Assembly (NCBI GenBank): GCA_947629765.1
Contig: CANREW010000004.1
Location: forward strand, 1-57,407
Length of the DNA stretch: 57,407 nt
DNA from: an uncultured Clostridia bacterium
GTDB taxonomy: Bacteria > Bacillota > Clostridia > TANB77 > CAG-508
Direction: 5' to 3'
The notes beneath the pieces are model-generated. The model was not told where the DNA came from. It worked only from the letters and a program-made list of their open reading frames with translations, and searched no databases. Numbering within the stretch: position 1 is the first letter of the stretch; each line of letters opens with the position of its first letter. Shown piece after piece: positions 26,176-34,944 of this stretch. A program made the translations under genes and the position numbers.

Positions 26176-26242
26176 CAGGCGGTCGGCTTATATTTCATGC
26201 AAATTGCCCCTGTGTTAATTCACTTTATCCGCCAGCAATTTA
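26171..26242 (-). promoter_or_regulatory. ZTP (pfl motif) riboswitch controlling fhs
   Basis: On the minus strand the leader reads GCTGGCGGA, then a variable hairpin (AGTGAATTAACACA), an ATGAAATATAA linker and the conserved 3' core GCCGACCGCCTGGGCAA. This is the arrangement of the pfl/ZTP aptamer, with the GGCGG-CCGCC pairing visible. ZTP riboswitches sense ZMP/ZTP that builds up when 10-formyl-THF is scarce and turn on folate and purine genes; fhs is a common target. Identified by eye from remembered consensus. Confidence 0.85.
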
Positions 26243-26332
26243 CATTTTTATTATATAAATAATTTTTTAATATGTCAAGGAAATTTGAAATCAAATTTTA
26301 TTTACTTTGTCCTCTGAAATATTATTTTTTCA

Positions 26333-26578
26333 TTATGCCTTGACAAATGATTTATTTGAATGTTTTTCTAATTTTCTTTTTATTTTTTCATTTCTTTTAT
26401 TAATTTTAGCAATTATTTTTTGTTCTTCTTTTTCTATCTCTGCCTCTTCTTCAGGAGTAAAATTTAGTTGTTTTTCTACTTCTTCCCAAGTTATAAATTT
26501 TTCTCCTTTTGCTACTCTTTCTTTGTAGTCTTCTAACATTCCTTTTGCTCTTTCTATTTCATCCTTGGGTATTTTCAT
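26333..26578 (-). CDS. Small hypothetical protein, highly charged coiled coil
   Basis: The 81-residue product starts MKIPKDEIERAKGMLEDYKER and contains WEEVEKQLNFTPEEEAEIEKEEQKI followed by a Lys-rich helix. It is almost entirely predicted helical and charged. The first half resembles antitoxins of the RelB/ParD type loosely, but no toxin gene follows, so I make no functional call. An upstream open frame without a start codon (about 26582-26740) may be a remnant. Confidence 0.5.
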   Translation of the reverse strand: MKIPKDEIERAKGMLEDYKERVAKGEKFITWEEVEKQLNFTPEEEAEIEKEEQKIIAKINKRNEKIKRKLEKHSNKSFVKA

Positions 26579-26687
26579 TTTATATCACTCTCCCTTTTTT
26601 TATAATCTTCTAATAATCTCATTGCCTTTTCTTGGAGATTTCCCAACAGATTTTGTTTTGTCTCGACGTAAGGTGTAATTAAAAAAT

Positions 26688-26732
26688 AAATAGATAGAAA
26701 ATTTTGATTAAAATTCAAACTTCTATCTATTT
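26688..26732 (-). terminator. Nested hairpin, probable terminator of the pilin-like gene
   Basis: AAATAGATAGAA pairs with TTCTATCTATTT, with a second stem AATTTT...AAAATT nested inside. On the minus strand it is followed by a T-rich tract, about 110 bases past the stop of 26842..28281. Confidence 0.65.
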
Positions 26733-26841
26733 TATATAATATTCTCTTTTCCTTGTCAAGTATTATTTTTAATAAAATCTAAACTTTTGACATCAAATTA
26801 ATATCTACAAATATTTGCCATAATAGGTGACTATTTTCCTC

Positions 26842-28281
26842 TTATTTTATATAAAGTACAACACGGAACCCAAGCGCTATATCCGAAAAGTCGTTAGAAC
26901 TGTTTACACCATTTCGTATGTTAATCGTATCCCAGAACCCAGGGAGGTTTAAGTGACTACCTCGGCAAACGGCAAATAATCCTTGGAATGTAGCATCTTC
27001 ACTACTTGTTTTATGATCCCCTACTTCTGCTGTCCATTCACTCATATTTCCAGCTAAATCATATATATTCTTTAATTTGAAATTAGCATAACTTCCAGTC
27101 GGTATTTGTATTCTTGTGCTTAAATTGTAATCCGTTATATTAGTTTTTTCATTTGCAATAACATCCTCTTTTTTGGTAGACCATTCATCTTCCGTTACAT
27201 CTTTAGATTTAAGTTGTATTTGTCCTTTTTTGAATTTATTTGCGTATAGCCAACCAGTTGAGCCTTGTACATCGTTGATTTGAGTATAATATATATGTTC
27301 TGCATACCATCCAGTATAATCACTACCATTATCTAAAACATTTCCGTATTGTGTACAATCAGTTACATCAATTCCATCAGTTGCTATCCAATGTAGTACT
27401 GTATCCCATGCTGTTCCATCGACAAGATAACTATTTACATATCCTTCTGTCGTCGCATCGCTTCCATACATTCTCTCTGACAATGTTTTTGCATTTTTGT
27501 GGGAGATAAAATTCCAAGCAAATACATTTGCTTTACTTACTGGTTTTCTTCCATCCTCCACTGCTTGTTTATTCTTTTTTTCTCTTTCAGATTCTAAACT
27601 AATAATATATTCTTGCGTGTCTTTTGTAAAAGTTGATGTATCATAATCAGGGAATCCTGCCTCATATCTTCCTATATAAAATCCTCCATATTTTGCAACA
27701 CTTGCATTTCCATAACTGTTTCCGTTCTCTGTTCCCTCTTCCTTCCAATAGTATTCAGCATAATGCCACATTTTCCAAGTGTTATCTACTTCATAGTCAT
27801 GCTTTTTATACTCTTGTAAATCAATTGGTGCATTTGTTGGTTTTGTATCTCCATAATAACATGGCACCCATACAAATTCATTACCATCTGCATCTTGTAT
27901 TACTAATCCATCTTTTATATATTGCTCTGACGATTTTGTTGATACTTTAAATCCTTGAGGTATTGTTGCTTTTCTTCCTTCTGCATCTGTATAGTTATTT
28001 TTCTCTGTCTTTGCAACTATCTCTCCTGCTCTTACTTTGCTATCTTCTCCTACTCCTTGATTGTCAAGTGTTCCTACTAACTTATCTACTTTATCTGCTT
28101 CGTCTCTTGCTGCATCTGTATAATTTTCTACTGCCTTTGTTGCAAATCCTATTAAATCTGTTCCTATTACATTATTTATTGTTACTGCTGTCAATATGAT
28201 TAAGATTATTATTGTTATAATTAATGCTATTAATGTAATACCTTCGTTTTTTTTCATAAGTTTTTTACTTAAATTTTTCAT
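26842..28281 (-). CDS. Type IV pilin-like N-terminus fused to a formylglycine-generating-enzyme (SUMF1)-like domain
   Basis: The 479-residue protein begins with a prepilin-type segment, KKNEGITLIALIITIIILIIL: a short basic leader, Gly before a hydrophobic helix, and the Glu replaced by Ile-Thr. This suggests insertion in the membrane or a pseudopilus-like fibre. From about residue 110 a FGE/SUMF1-like fold follows: FVWVPCYY, GGFYIGRYEAGFPD, KANVFAWNFISHKNAKTLSERMYG, YDLAGNMSEWTAEV, CRGSHLN and ALGFRVVLYIK. Related domains occur in sulfatase activation and in phage-tail or pilus adhesins with lectin-like folds; the latter fits the N-terminus. No pilus assembly genes are nearby. Catalysis is not implied. 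Confidence 0.75.
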   Translation of the reverse strand: MKNLSKKLMKKNEGITLIALIITIIILIILTAVTINNVIGTDLIGFATKAVENYTDAARDEADKVDKLVGTLDNQGVGEDSKVRAGEIVAKTEKNNYTDAEGRKATIPQGFKVSTKSSEQYIKDGLVIQDADGNEFVWVPCYYGDTKPTNAPIDLQEYKKHDYEVDNTWKMWHYAEYYWKEEGTENGNSYGNASVAKYGGFYIGRYEAGFPDYDTSTFTKDTQEYIISLESEREKKNKQAVEDGRKPVSKANVFAWNFISHKNAKTLSERMYGSDATTEGYVNSYLVDGTAWDTVLHWIATDGIDVTDCTQYGNVLDNGSDYTGWYAEHIYYTQINDVQGSTGWLYANKFKKGQIQLKSKDVTEDEWSTKKEDVIANEKTNITDYNLSTRIQIPTGSYANFKLKNIYDLAGNMSEWTAEVGDHKTSSEDATFQGLFAVCRGSHLNLPGFWDTINIRNGVNSSNDFSDIALGFRVVLYIK

Positions 28282-28455
28282 TATTAATTCCTCTCTTGTA
28301 TAAATTTAGGTTTTTTTAAGATTGCCTATAAACTTTTTTCATACTATTTTTAGCATTTTTATAATATCATTTTTGCAATTATTTTGCAAGTATTTTTAGG
28401 TGCATATTTATTTTATTTTTTGATGTAGAATATCTTTCAAAGGAGAACTAATAAT

Positions 28456-28656
28456 ATGAAAAAATTAAAAATACCAGAAAATCATAGTGGAATTAGTAAA
28501 ACTCTTCGTTTGCCAGAAAATATTGTAGATGATATACAAAATCTTGCTAATTTAAAAAATTTATCTTTTAATAAAATTGTAACTTCTTTGCTAGAATTTG
28601 GTCTTGATAATTTAGACGAAGAAGACAAAGAGAATATAGAAAAATTAAAAAAATAA
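28456..28656 (+). CDS. Ribbon-helix-helix small protein
   Basis: The 66-residue product has GISKTLRLPENIVDDIQNLANLKNLSFNKIVTSLLEFGLDNL, the Arc/CopG-like pattern of a beta strand and two helices. Such proteins are DNA-binding autoregulators or antitoxins. RBS AAAGGAG. It is isolated, with no partner toxin adjacent. RHH identity is inferred from pattern only. Confidence 0.6.
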   Translation: MKKLKIPENHSGISKTLRLPENIVDDIQNLANLKNLSFNKIVTSLLEFGLDNLDEEDKENIEKLKK

Positions 28657-28885
28657 CATTATATTTTTTCTTATCTTTTTTTAATTTTCTGAATTTTCTA
28701 TATAATTCATTATTTTTATCATTTTATTCAAAAATTTTATATGTATCTTATTCAATTAGACTCGCTCTCTAAATAATTAAAATAATTTCTGACATATTTT
28801 GTTGTATTATATTTTTATTTATAGTATAATGAGTTTGTCATTTAAGATGTACTTTAAATAATCTAAGAAATGGAGGAATTATACT

Positions 28886-30433
28886 ATGAAGGCTTTAATT
28901 AGCGTATCTGACAAAACAGGTATTGTCGAATTTGCAAAAGAATTGAGCTCTTTAGGTATAGAAATTATTTCAACTGGAGGTACATACAAAGCACTTAAAG
29001 AAGCTGGAATTAACGCAATGGAAATTTCAGATCTTACTGGATTTCCTGAATGTTTAGACGGAAGAGTTAAAACTTTACATCCAAAGGTTCATGCTGGAAT
29101 TCTTGCTATGAGGGCAAAAGAAGAACATATGAAACAATTAAAAGATTTAGGAGTAGATACAATTGATTTTGTTATTGTTAATCTTTATCCTTTCAAGCAA
29201 ACTATTTTAAAAGAAAATGTAACTAGAGCAGAATGTGTTGAAAATATTGATATAGGTGGACCTACAATGCTTAGAAGTGCTGCTAAAAATTATCAAGATG
29301 TTACAGTTGTAACCGACCCTGCTGATTATGAAATCGTTCTAAATGAATTAAAATCTAATGGAACAGTATCACTAGATACTAAATTTTACTTAATGAATAA
29401 AGTTTTTGAACACACAGCAAATTATGATGCTATGATCTTTAATTATTTAAAATCTGAAAGAAAAGACGAAAGTTTTCCAAATGCCTTAACCCTAACTTAT
29501 GAAAAAGTACAAGAAATGAGATATGGAGAAAATCCACACCAAAAAGCCGCTTTATATAAAGAGATTGGCAAATGTGAAGGTTCTTTAACTATTGCTAAAC
29601 AATTAAATGGAAAAGAATTATCATTTAATAATATCAACGATACAAATGGAGCTTTGGAATTATTAAAAGAATTTGAAGAGCCAACTGTTGTTGCTTGTAA
29701 ACACGGAAACCCTTGTGGCGTTGGTTCTGGAAAAGATATATATGAAGCTTGGGCAAAAGCTTTTGCAGCAGATAAAACATCTATTTTCGGTGGTATCGTT
29801 ACAGTAAATAGAGAAGTTACGGCAAAAATGGCAGAGGAAATGAAGGATATATTCTTAGAGGTTATAGTTGCTCCTTCATTCGAAAAAGAAGCATTAGAAA
29901 TTTTACAAACTAAGAAGAACCTAAGACTTCTTGAACTTCCTTCTATTAAAGTAAAACAAGCACCTGAATCTTATGATATTAAAAAGATAAATGGTGGAAT
30001 AATAGTTCAAACAATAGATTCAAAACTTTTAGATGATTACAAAGTTGTAACTGATAGAAAACCTACTGATAAAGAACTTGAAGATATGTTATTTGGACTT
30101 AAAGTTGTAAAATTTGCAAAATCTAATGGTATAGTTCTTGCAAAAGATAAACAAACAATAGGTATTGGTCCTGGACAAGTTAATAGAATTTGGGCAGTAA
30201 AACAATGTGTAGAACATTCAAAAGAACTTATTGGCGATAACGTAACAAAAGGAGCTGTTCTTGCATCTGATGCATTCTTCCCATTTGATGATTGCGTAAA
30301 AGCAGCACACGAAGCTGGAATCACAGCAATAGTTCAACCTGGTGGATCACTTCGTGATCAAGATTCTATTGATAGATGCAATGAATATGGTATGACAATG
30401 ATATTTACAGGAATGAGACATTTTAGACATTAA
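28886..30433 (+). CDS. purH: Bifunctional AICAR transformylase/IMP cyclohydrolase
   Basis: The 515-residue PurH performs the last two steps of IMP synthesis, using 10-formyl-THF made by Fhs. The N-terminal MGS-like cyclohydrolase domain carries [24 protein letters not shown] and [16 protein letters not shown]. The transformylase half carries [22 protein letters not shown] and the Lys-His catalytic region, ending GMRHFRH. RBS TGGAGG; TATAAT lies about 55 bases upstream. CGG trinucleotides occur only across codon boundaries (GAC GGA, TTC GGT, ACG GCA) and the frame is unbroken, a useful contrast to the recoded genes. Confidence 0.96.
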   Translation: MKALISVSDKTGIVEFAKELSSLGIEIISTGGTYKALKEAGINAMEISDLTGFPECLDGRVKTLHPKVHAGILAMRAKEEHMKQLKDLGVDTIDFVIVNLYPFKQTILKENVTRAECVENIDIGGPTMLRSAAKNYQDVTVVTDPADYEIVLNELKSNGTVSLDTKFYLMNKVFEHTANYDAMIFNYLKSERKDESFPNALTLTYEKVQEMRYGENPHQKAALYKEIGKCEGSLTIAKQLNGKELSFNNINDTNGALELLKEFEEPTVVACKHGNPCGVGSGKDIYEAWAKAFAADKTSIFGGIVTVNREVTAKMAEEMKDIFLEVIVAPSFEKEALEILQTKKNLRLLELPSIKVKQAPESYDIKKINGGIIVQTIDSKLLDDYKVVTDRKPTDKELEDMLFGLKVVKFAKSNGIVLAKDKQTIGIGPGQVNRIWAVKQCVEHSKELIGDNVTKGAVLASDAFFPFDDCVKAAHEAGITAIVQPGGSLRDQDSIDRCNEYGMTMIFTGMRHFRH

Positions 30434-30443
30434 AAAATATAAT

Positions 30444-30593
30444 AAAAGAATAACAATATTAATTTTTCAAGAGCTTTGTTTCTTTGCAGCCCACTAATTA
30501 TAAATTTTATTAATGTGGGCTGCAAAAGTCGCCCTTCGTTTCGCTACGGCCCGTCGCTAGCAGCTCTTTTAAATTAATATTATTATTCTTTTT
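30444..30593. repeat. Dispersed ~150-bp structured palindromic repeat, copy C
   Basis: The same orientation as copy B, between the convergent purH and gltD-like genes. Its stems differ in sequence but keep pairing: outer AAAAGAATAACAATATTAATTT with complement, inner GCAGCCCAC...GTGGGCTGC against CCTAC/GTAGG in copy B. This is compensatory variation. Confidence 0.8.
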
Positions 30594-30604
30594 AAAATCA
30601 CATA

Positions 30605-31857
30605 TCACTTCAAATATTTAGCAATCTTTTCTCCTGCATCTCTTCCAGACCTTGCTGCCCAAGCAACAGTTGATTTTACTTCAATTAAATCTCCTGCTGC
30701 AAATACTTTTTCTCTTGATGTCATTTGATTTTCATCAACTTTAATATATCCTCTATTTGTTCTTTCTACTCCTAATTCTTCTAATATTTTATTTTCTGGT
30801 TTTGATCCAAGTGCCATTATCACATAGTCTATATCCATTAAATAATTGCTTCCTTCTATGTTTACTGGTTTTTCCCTTTCGCCCTCTACTTTTATTAATT
30901 CTGTTTTTATGCACTCTAATTTTTCTACTTTATCTTTTCCTAAAATTTTTACTATATTATTTTGAAATAAAAACTCAACTCCTTCATTTATTGCAGAATC
31001 TATCTCTTCTTTTTCTGCTGGCATTTGAGCTCTTGCTCTTCTATATATTACATAGACTTTTTTAGCTTTTTTATTATTTACTGTTCTTGCAACGTCCATT
31101 GCAGTATTTCCACCGACCTATTACTGCAACTGTTTTTCCTTCAAAATCTGGATAGTTCTGATTTTCTAATAATTCATTTCCGCCATATACACCGTTTTAA
31201 ATCTTCTCCTTCTATATTCATTTTTGAAGAAATATTTGCACCAAAGCAAAGTAAAATTGCATCATATTCTTTTTCTAGTTCGTCTAATTTTAAGTTCACT
31301 CCTAACTCTTGATTTGTAGCTATCTCTATTCCTAAATCTAAAACCTTTTGTATAGTCTCTTTTATTACTTTTCTTGGAAGTCTAAAATCAGGTATTCCAT
31401 GTACAAGAAGTCCTCCAATGTTGTTATGTTTTTCAAATATTTTTACTGAAAAACCTCTCCTTGCGAGATATGCACAAGCTGTTATCCCAGCAGGTCCTCC
31501 TCCTATTATTGCTACTTTTTTATTTTTTAGCTTTTCATCTATTTTTTTAATTGGCCAATTATTTTCTATTGCCATATCTCCAATAAATGTTTCAAGTTTC
31601 CCTATATCAACCGCATCGCCCTTTATTCCTTTTATACAAGATCCTTGACATTGTTTTTTGTGTGGACAAATTCTTCCACATATTGGTTGAAGTATAGTTG
31701 TATCCAATAAAATTTCGTAAGCTTCTCTATATTTTTCTTTTTTGATACATTTTATAAACTCTGTTATATCGTTTGTAAGAGGGCAACCTTTTCTACAAGG
31801 TTTTGCATTACAACTTAAACATTTACTTGCAATTTCTTGTATTTCTTCTTTATCCAT
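30605..31857 (-). CDS. GltD-like FAD/NAD(P) oxidoreductase with N-terminal Fe-S domain, two CGG +1 recoding sites
   Basis: The recoded product has 416 residues. The N-terminal Fe-S region (CLSCNAKPCRKGCP, CGRICPHKKQCQGSC) is followed by an FAD Rossmann motif (IGGGPAGITACAYLA) and a second nucleotide fold. The frame from ATG 31857 reads TTA AAA CGG TGT at 31192-31194; skipping C gives D-L-K-G-V-Y-G-G-N-E. The next site, GGT CGG TGG (31113-31115), becomes V-I-G-G-G-N-T-A-M-D, the invariant dinucleotide-binding glycines. The rest (FAAGDLIEVKSTVAWAARSG) is standard. The family includes glutamate synthase small subunit, NfnB and related electron-transfer flavoproteins; the exact partner is unclear. 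It overlaps the UDG gene by 8 bases. Confidence 0.9.
31113..31115 (-). other. CGG +1 recoding site 2 in the gltD-like gene
   Basis: GGT CGG T: skipping the C gives GGT in the invariant I-G-G-G-N-T-A motif. Confidence 0.93.
31192..31194 (-). other. CGG +1 recoding site 1 in the gltD-like gene
   Basis: AAA CGG T: skipping the C gives GGT in D-L-K-G-V-Y-G-G; the zero frame ends within four codons. Confidence 0.92.
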
Positions 31858-32419
31858 TTTCGTTCTCCATAAGTTCTAATTTTTGTTTTACTTCTTTTAA
31901 ATCTTTCCAAAAGTCTATTTTTTTACTTTCGTCTCTAAGAAGTGCTGCTGGATGCCAAATTGGCATATAAAGAATATTATCTTTTTCAATCCATCTTCCT
32001 CTATCTTTTGTTATGCCATATTCTTTGCCAAGTATATTATTTAAAGCAATTCGGCCTAATAGCACTATTATCTTTGGGTTTACTAATCTTATTTGTTCGT
32101 TTAGATAATCTATACAAATACTTGCTTCATCATCTTCAGGATCTCTATTTTTAGGTGGTCTACATTTTACAATGTTTGCTATGTATACATTTTCTCTTTT
32201 AATGCCTACACCGTCAAAAGCTTTGTCCATAAGTTTTCCCGCTTTTCCAACAAAAGGCTCTCCTTGCTCATCTTCGTCAGCACCCGGTCCTTCTCCTATA
32301 AACATCAAATCAGCATTAGGCTTGCCTACACCAAAGACAATATTTTTTCTTCCTTCGCATAATCTACATTTTCTGCAACCATCTATTTCTTTTTTTAGTT
32401 CGTCTAAACTACTTGCCAT
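31850..32419 (-). CDS. Family 4 uracil-DNA glycosylase (4Fe-4S)
   Basis: The 189-residue enzyme removes uracil from DNA. The cluster cysteines are visible (CRKCRLC and [18 protein letters not shown]), as are motif 1 [17 protein letters not shown] and motif 2 WHPAALLRD. It starts 13 bases after the LD-carboxypeptidase and overlaps the gltD-like gene, so the three form one operon. The frame is intact with no CGG. Confidence 0.93.
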   Translation of the reverse strand: MASSLDELKKEIDGCRKCRLCEGRKNIVFGVGKPNADLMFIGEGPGADEDEQGEPFVGKAGKLMDKAFDGVGIKRENVYIANIVKCRPPKNRDPEDDEASICIDYLNEQIRLVNPKIIVLLGRIALNNILGKEYGITKDRGRWIEKDNILYMPIWHPAALLRDESKKIDFWKDLKEVKQKLELMENENG

Positions 32420-32432
32420 TAATATATCCTTT

Positions 32433-33362
32433 CTAAATTACACAATTTTCTATTAATTCTATTTTAACTTCTTTAGTTGTATCAATCCTAGCTTTTGTTC
32501 CGATAGGAATAACTGTCTTTGTATCAATATGTCCGAAATTATTTGACTTAATAATCGGAAAACTATATTTTTTATTTGGCAAATTTAAAACATCAAAGAT
32601 AATTTTTTCTAGACTAGCTCCACTTTCATGTTCATAGTTTCCGAATCCAAAGTCCAGAAATTTCATCAAATACATTGTTCTGTTTCATAAATTCTGCAAA
32701 GTTACTTGCAGCTTCTGGTGGGGTTTCAAGTCCTAATTCTTCTAAGAATAATATTTTATTTTTAAAATCTGCCTTATATTTTCCAGCTGCAAATTCGTGC
32801 ATCAAGCATAAATTCCCTCCTATAAGTTCACCTTCTGCTACTCCTTCTTGCAGACTTAAATATTTTTCTCCTTTTACACCAATTTCTAAGCTTTTATCTA
32901 CAAATCTTTTTAATGCTTCTTTATAGCTATAATCTGTTTCGTCTGTTGCAATAGTTTTAAAGTTTGTCCCACTAAACGTTACAAGTCCTGTTTTAAGTGT
33001 AATTACATTAATTAACGAGGTTATATCACTAAATCCACATACTATTTTTGGATTTTCTTTAATCAATTCATAATCAATATAATCAAATGTATTATTAGAA
33101 TTGTTGCCACCGTTTAGCGCACCAAATCATTTTTACATCTTTATCTCTAAACATATCATTAATATCATCTGCTTTTTCCTTTGCTGAATTACTGTATCCA
33201 TTTTTATTAGAGAAGATATTTTTTGAAAGTTTTACTTTAAATCCACTTTTTTCTACTATTTCTTTTGCTCTCATTAGCTCTTCTTTATTTTCTCCAATGA
33301 TTGGATTAGATGGTGCAACAACTCCGAATAGTATCTCCTATATTTAAAGCCTTAGGTTTCAT
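32433..33362 (-). CDS. LD-carboxypeptidase (S66/LdcA-MccF family), three CGG +1 recoding sites
   Basis: Read conventionally this is four fragments; recoded it is one protein of 308 residues. It starts at ATG 33362 ([12 protein letters not shown]). ATT CGG A (33324-33326) becomes [10 protein letters not shown], the family's opening motif. AAA CGG T (33110-33112) becomes W-C-A-K-G-G-N-N, the conserved R/K-G-G-Y/N region. [12 protein letters not shown] holds the catalytic serine region. ATT CGG A (32641-32643) becomes L-W-I-G-N-Y-E. These cytosolic serine peptidases cleave L,D-bonds in muropeptides or detoxify microcin-like adenylates. Three shifts of one sign, each at a family glycine, argue for recoding. 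Confidence 0.88.
32641..32643 (-). other. CGG +1 recoding site 3 in the LD-carboxypeptidase
   Basis: ATT CGG A: skipping the C gives GGA in L-W-I-G-N-Y. Confidence 0.88.
33110..33112 (-). other. CGG +1 recoding site 2 in the LD-carboxypeptidase
   Basis: AAA CGG T: skipping the C gives GGT in W-C-A-K-G-G. Confidence 0.9.
33324..33326 (-). other. CGG +1 recoding site 1 in the LD-carboxypeptidase
   Basis: ATT CGG A: skipping the C gives GGA in D-T-I-G-V-V-A-P, 13 codons from the start. Confidence 0.92.
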
Positions 33363-33395
33363 ATCTTTTCCCCCTACTTCATAACTATATTTTTC

Positions 33396-33540
33396 AATGT
33401 AATAATATTTATTTAAAAGATGCGCGTCTCAGCGACCAAACGGAGCAAAGCGAAGTGCGACTTTTGCAGCCTACTTTATTAAAAATTCAATTCGTAGGCT
33501 GCAAACGACAAGCATCTTGAAAAATAAATATTATTACATT
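33396..33540. repeat. Dispersed ~150-bp structured palindromic repeat, copy D
   Basis: The same orientation as copy A. Outer arms AATGTAATAATATTTATTT and complement, inner GCAGCCTAC...GTAGGCTGC, and the GCGAAGTGCGACTTTTGC block. It lies between the coaE-yfiH fusion and the LD-carboxypeptidase, which run in the same direction. Confidence 0.8.
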
Positions 33541-33553
33541 AGAACTTATTATG

Positions 33554-34930
33554 CTAAATCAAGCAAATCACACTTGTATTTCTTCCAACTAATTCTCCTT
33601 CACTTCTATATGAATGAAGTTTATTTGAATTACATTTAGTACAAATCTCACTTTCAATTATATTTTCTGGAAGCATACCTTCTTCTTCTAAAATTATTCT
33701 ATTTATTAATTGAGTGTCTATATAATATTTTCCATGAACATCTGATTTTTGAATTATTTCGTCTATTCTCCCTGTATATTTAAACTTGCTTTCAAACATT
33801 TCCTTTACATCTTCGTCTACTTCAAAGCAGCATTTTCTTATACTTGGTGCCATAATGCAAATCAAATCTTTAGGGTTACATCCATATTCTTCTTTTAAAA
33901 CTTTCACAGATTCTCTTGCAATTTCTTTATGAGTTCCTCTCCATCCTGCATGGACATTTCCAATTGCATTTTTTACTGGGTCATAGAAATACAAACAATT
34001 ACAATCAGCAAATGTTAGGGCTAATACTTTATCTTTTTTGCTAGTTACAAACCCATCAATATTTTTAAAGTTTTCCTTATGAATGCCTGGCTCTTCATAG
34101 TTTACACTTTTTACTACATCTGTATGACATTGAAGAGGTTTATATATATTTTTCTCATTAATATTTAAAAATTGGCATACCCTTTTATATTGTTCAAGGA
34201 CTTCGTCTTTTCTAATCTGGAATTTACCAAAATCTAGTGGTTTTAACGTATAACAATGTTTTACTTTATCCTCGTATTCTAATAGTTTCCTAAATTGCAA
34301 GTATTCTACTCCATTATTATATACATGAATTACATTTTTGTTTGATAGGTTTTTTCCTTCTAAAATTTCTTTTATCTGAGTTTCAATATCACTGCCAATT
34401 TCATTATATATACAATAATCGCAGTTTATCTTAAAGAAAGTTTGATTTTTTTGACTGTTTATTCTGTCTGTTGCTGCATTTTCATTGATTTTATCTCTTC
34501 CCATTACTCTTTTTATGCAGGTTTCTTTTTCTGCAACAACACCTATTGTTACATCACATATCTTATTTAACCCTGCCTCGAACAAAAGAGGAGCATCTAT
34601 TACAACTGTATCATAACCCTCTGCGTTTGAAATTTCTTCTTCTATTTTTGGTACAATATGTTTATATGTAATTTTATCAAGTTTTCCTTTTTCTGCTTTA
34701 TCAGAAAATATTAGATCTGCCAATTTTTTTCTATTTATCTCTTTATTTTCTTTTAATATTCTGTCTCCAAATTTTTCTACTACTTCTTTATAATATCCAG
34801 AACCTGACTTAGTTAAGTCTTTTGCGATTTTGTCTGCATTGATATGTTTTGCATTTTTTAATTTGCATATTTGTTCTGAAATTGTAGTTTTTCCTGCTCC
34901 GGAAATTCCTGTGATTCCTATTGTTCTCAT
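33554..34930 (-). CDS. coaE: Fusion of dephospho-CoA kinase and YfiH/LACC1-like (polyphenol oxidase family) domain
   Basis: The 458-residue protein joins two enzymes that are usually separate. Residues 1 to about 195 are CoaE, which phosphorylates dephospho-CoA in the last step of CoA synthesis: P-loop GITGISGAGKTT, HINADKIAKDL, VVIDAPLLFEAGL and RINSQ. Residues about 200-458 form a YfiH domain with the zinc/catalytic residues in QCHTDVVKSV, FADCNCLYFYD and GNVHAGWRGTH, and CTKCNSNKLHSYR near the end; this family has purine nucleoside phosphorylase/deaminase-like activity. It follows addB by 14 bases. The fusion may be lineage-specific. The frame is intact and lacks in-frame CGG. Confidence 0.92.
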   Translation of the reverse strand: MRTIGITGISGAGKTTISEQICKLKNAKHINADKIAKDLTKSGSGYYKEVVEKFGDRILKENKEINRKKLADLIFSDKAEKGKLDKITYKHIVPKIEEEISNAEGYDTVVIDAPLLFEAGLNKICDVTIGVVAEKETCIKRVMGRDKINENAATDRINSQKNQTFFKINCDYCIYNEIGSDIETQIKEILEGKNLSNKNVIHVYNNGVEYLQFRKLLEYEDKVKHCYTLKPLDFGKFQIRKDEVLEQYKRVCQFLNINEKNIYKPLQCHTDVVKSVNYEEPGIHKENFKNIDGFVTSKKDKVLALTFADCNCLYFYDPVKNAIGNVHAGWRGTHKEIARESVKVLKEEYGCNPKDLICIMAPSIRKCCFEVDEDVKEMFESKFKYTGRIDEIIQKSDVHGKYYIDTQLINRIILEEEGMLPENIIESEICTKCNSNKLHSYRSEGELVGRNTSVICLI

Positions 34931-34944
34931 TTAATGACACACTC

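Noticed and set aside
26582..26740. Open frame upstream of 26333..26578 ending in QEKAMRLLEDYKKRESDIK
   Set aside because: No start codon or ribosome-binding site, and the nested terminator hairpin lies inside it. At most a gene remnant.
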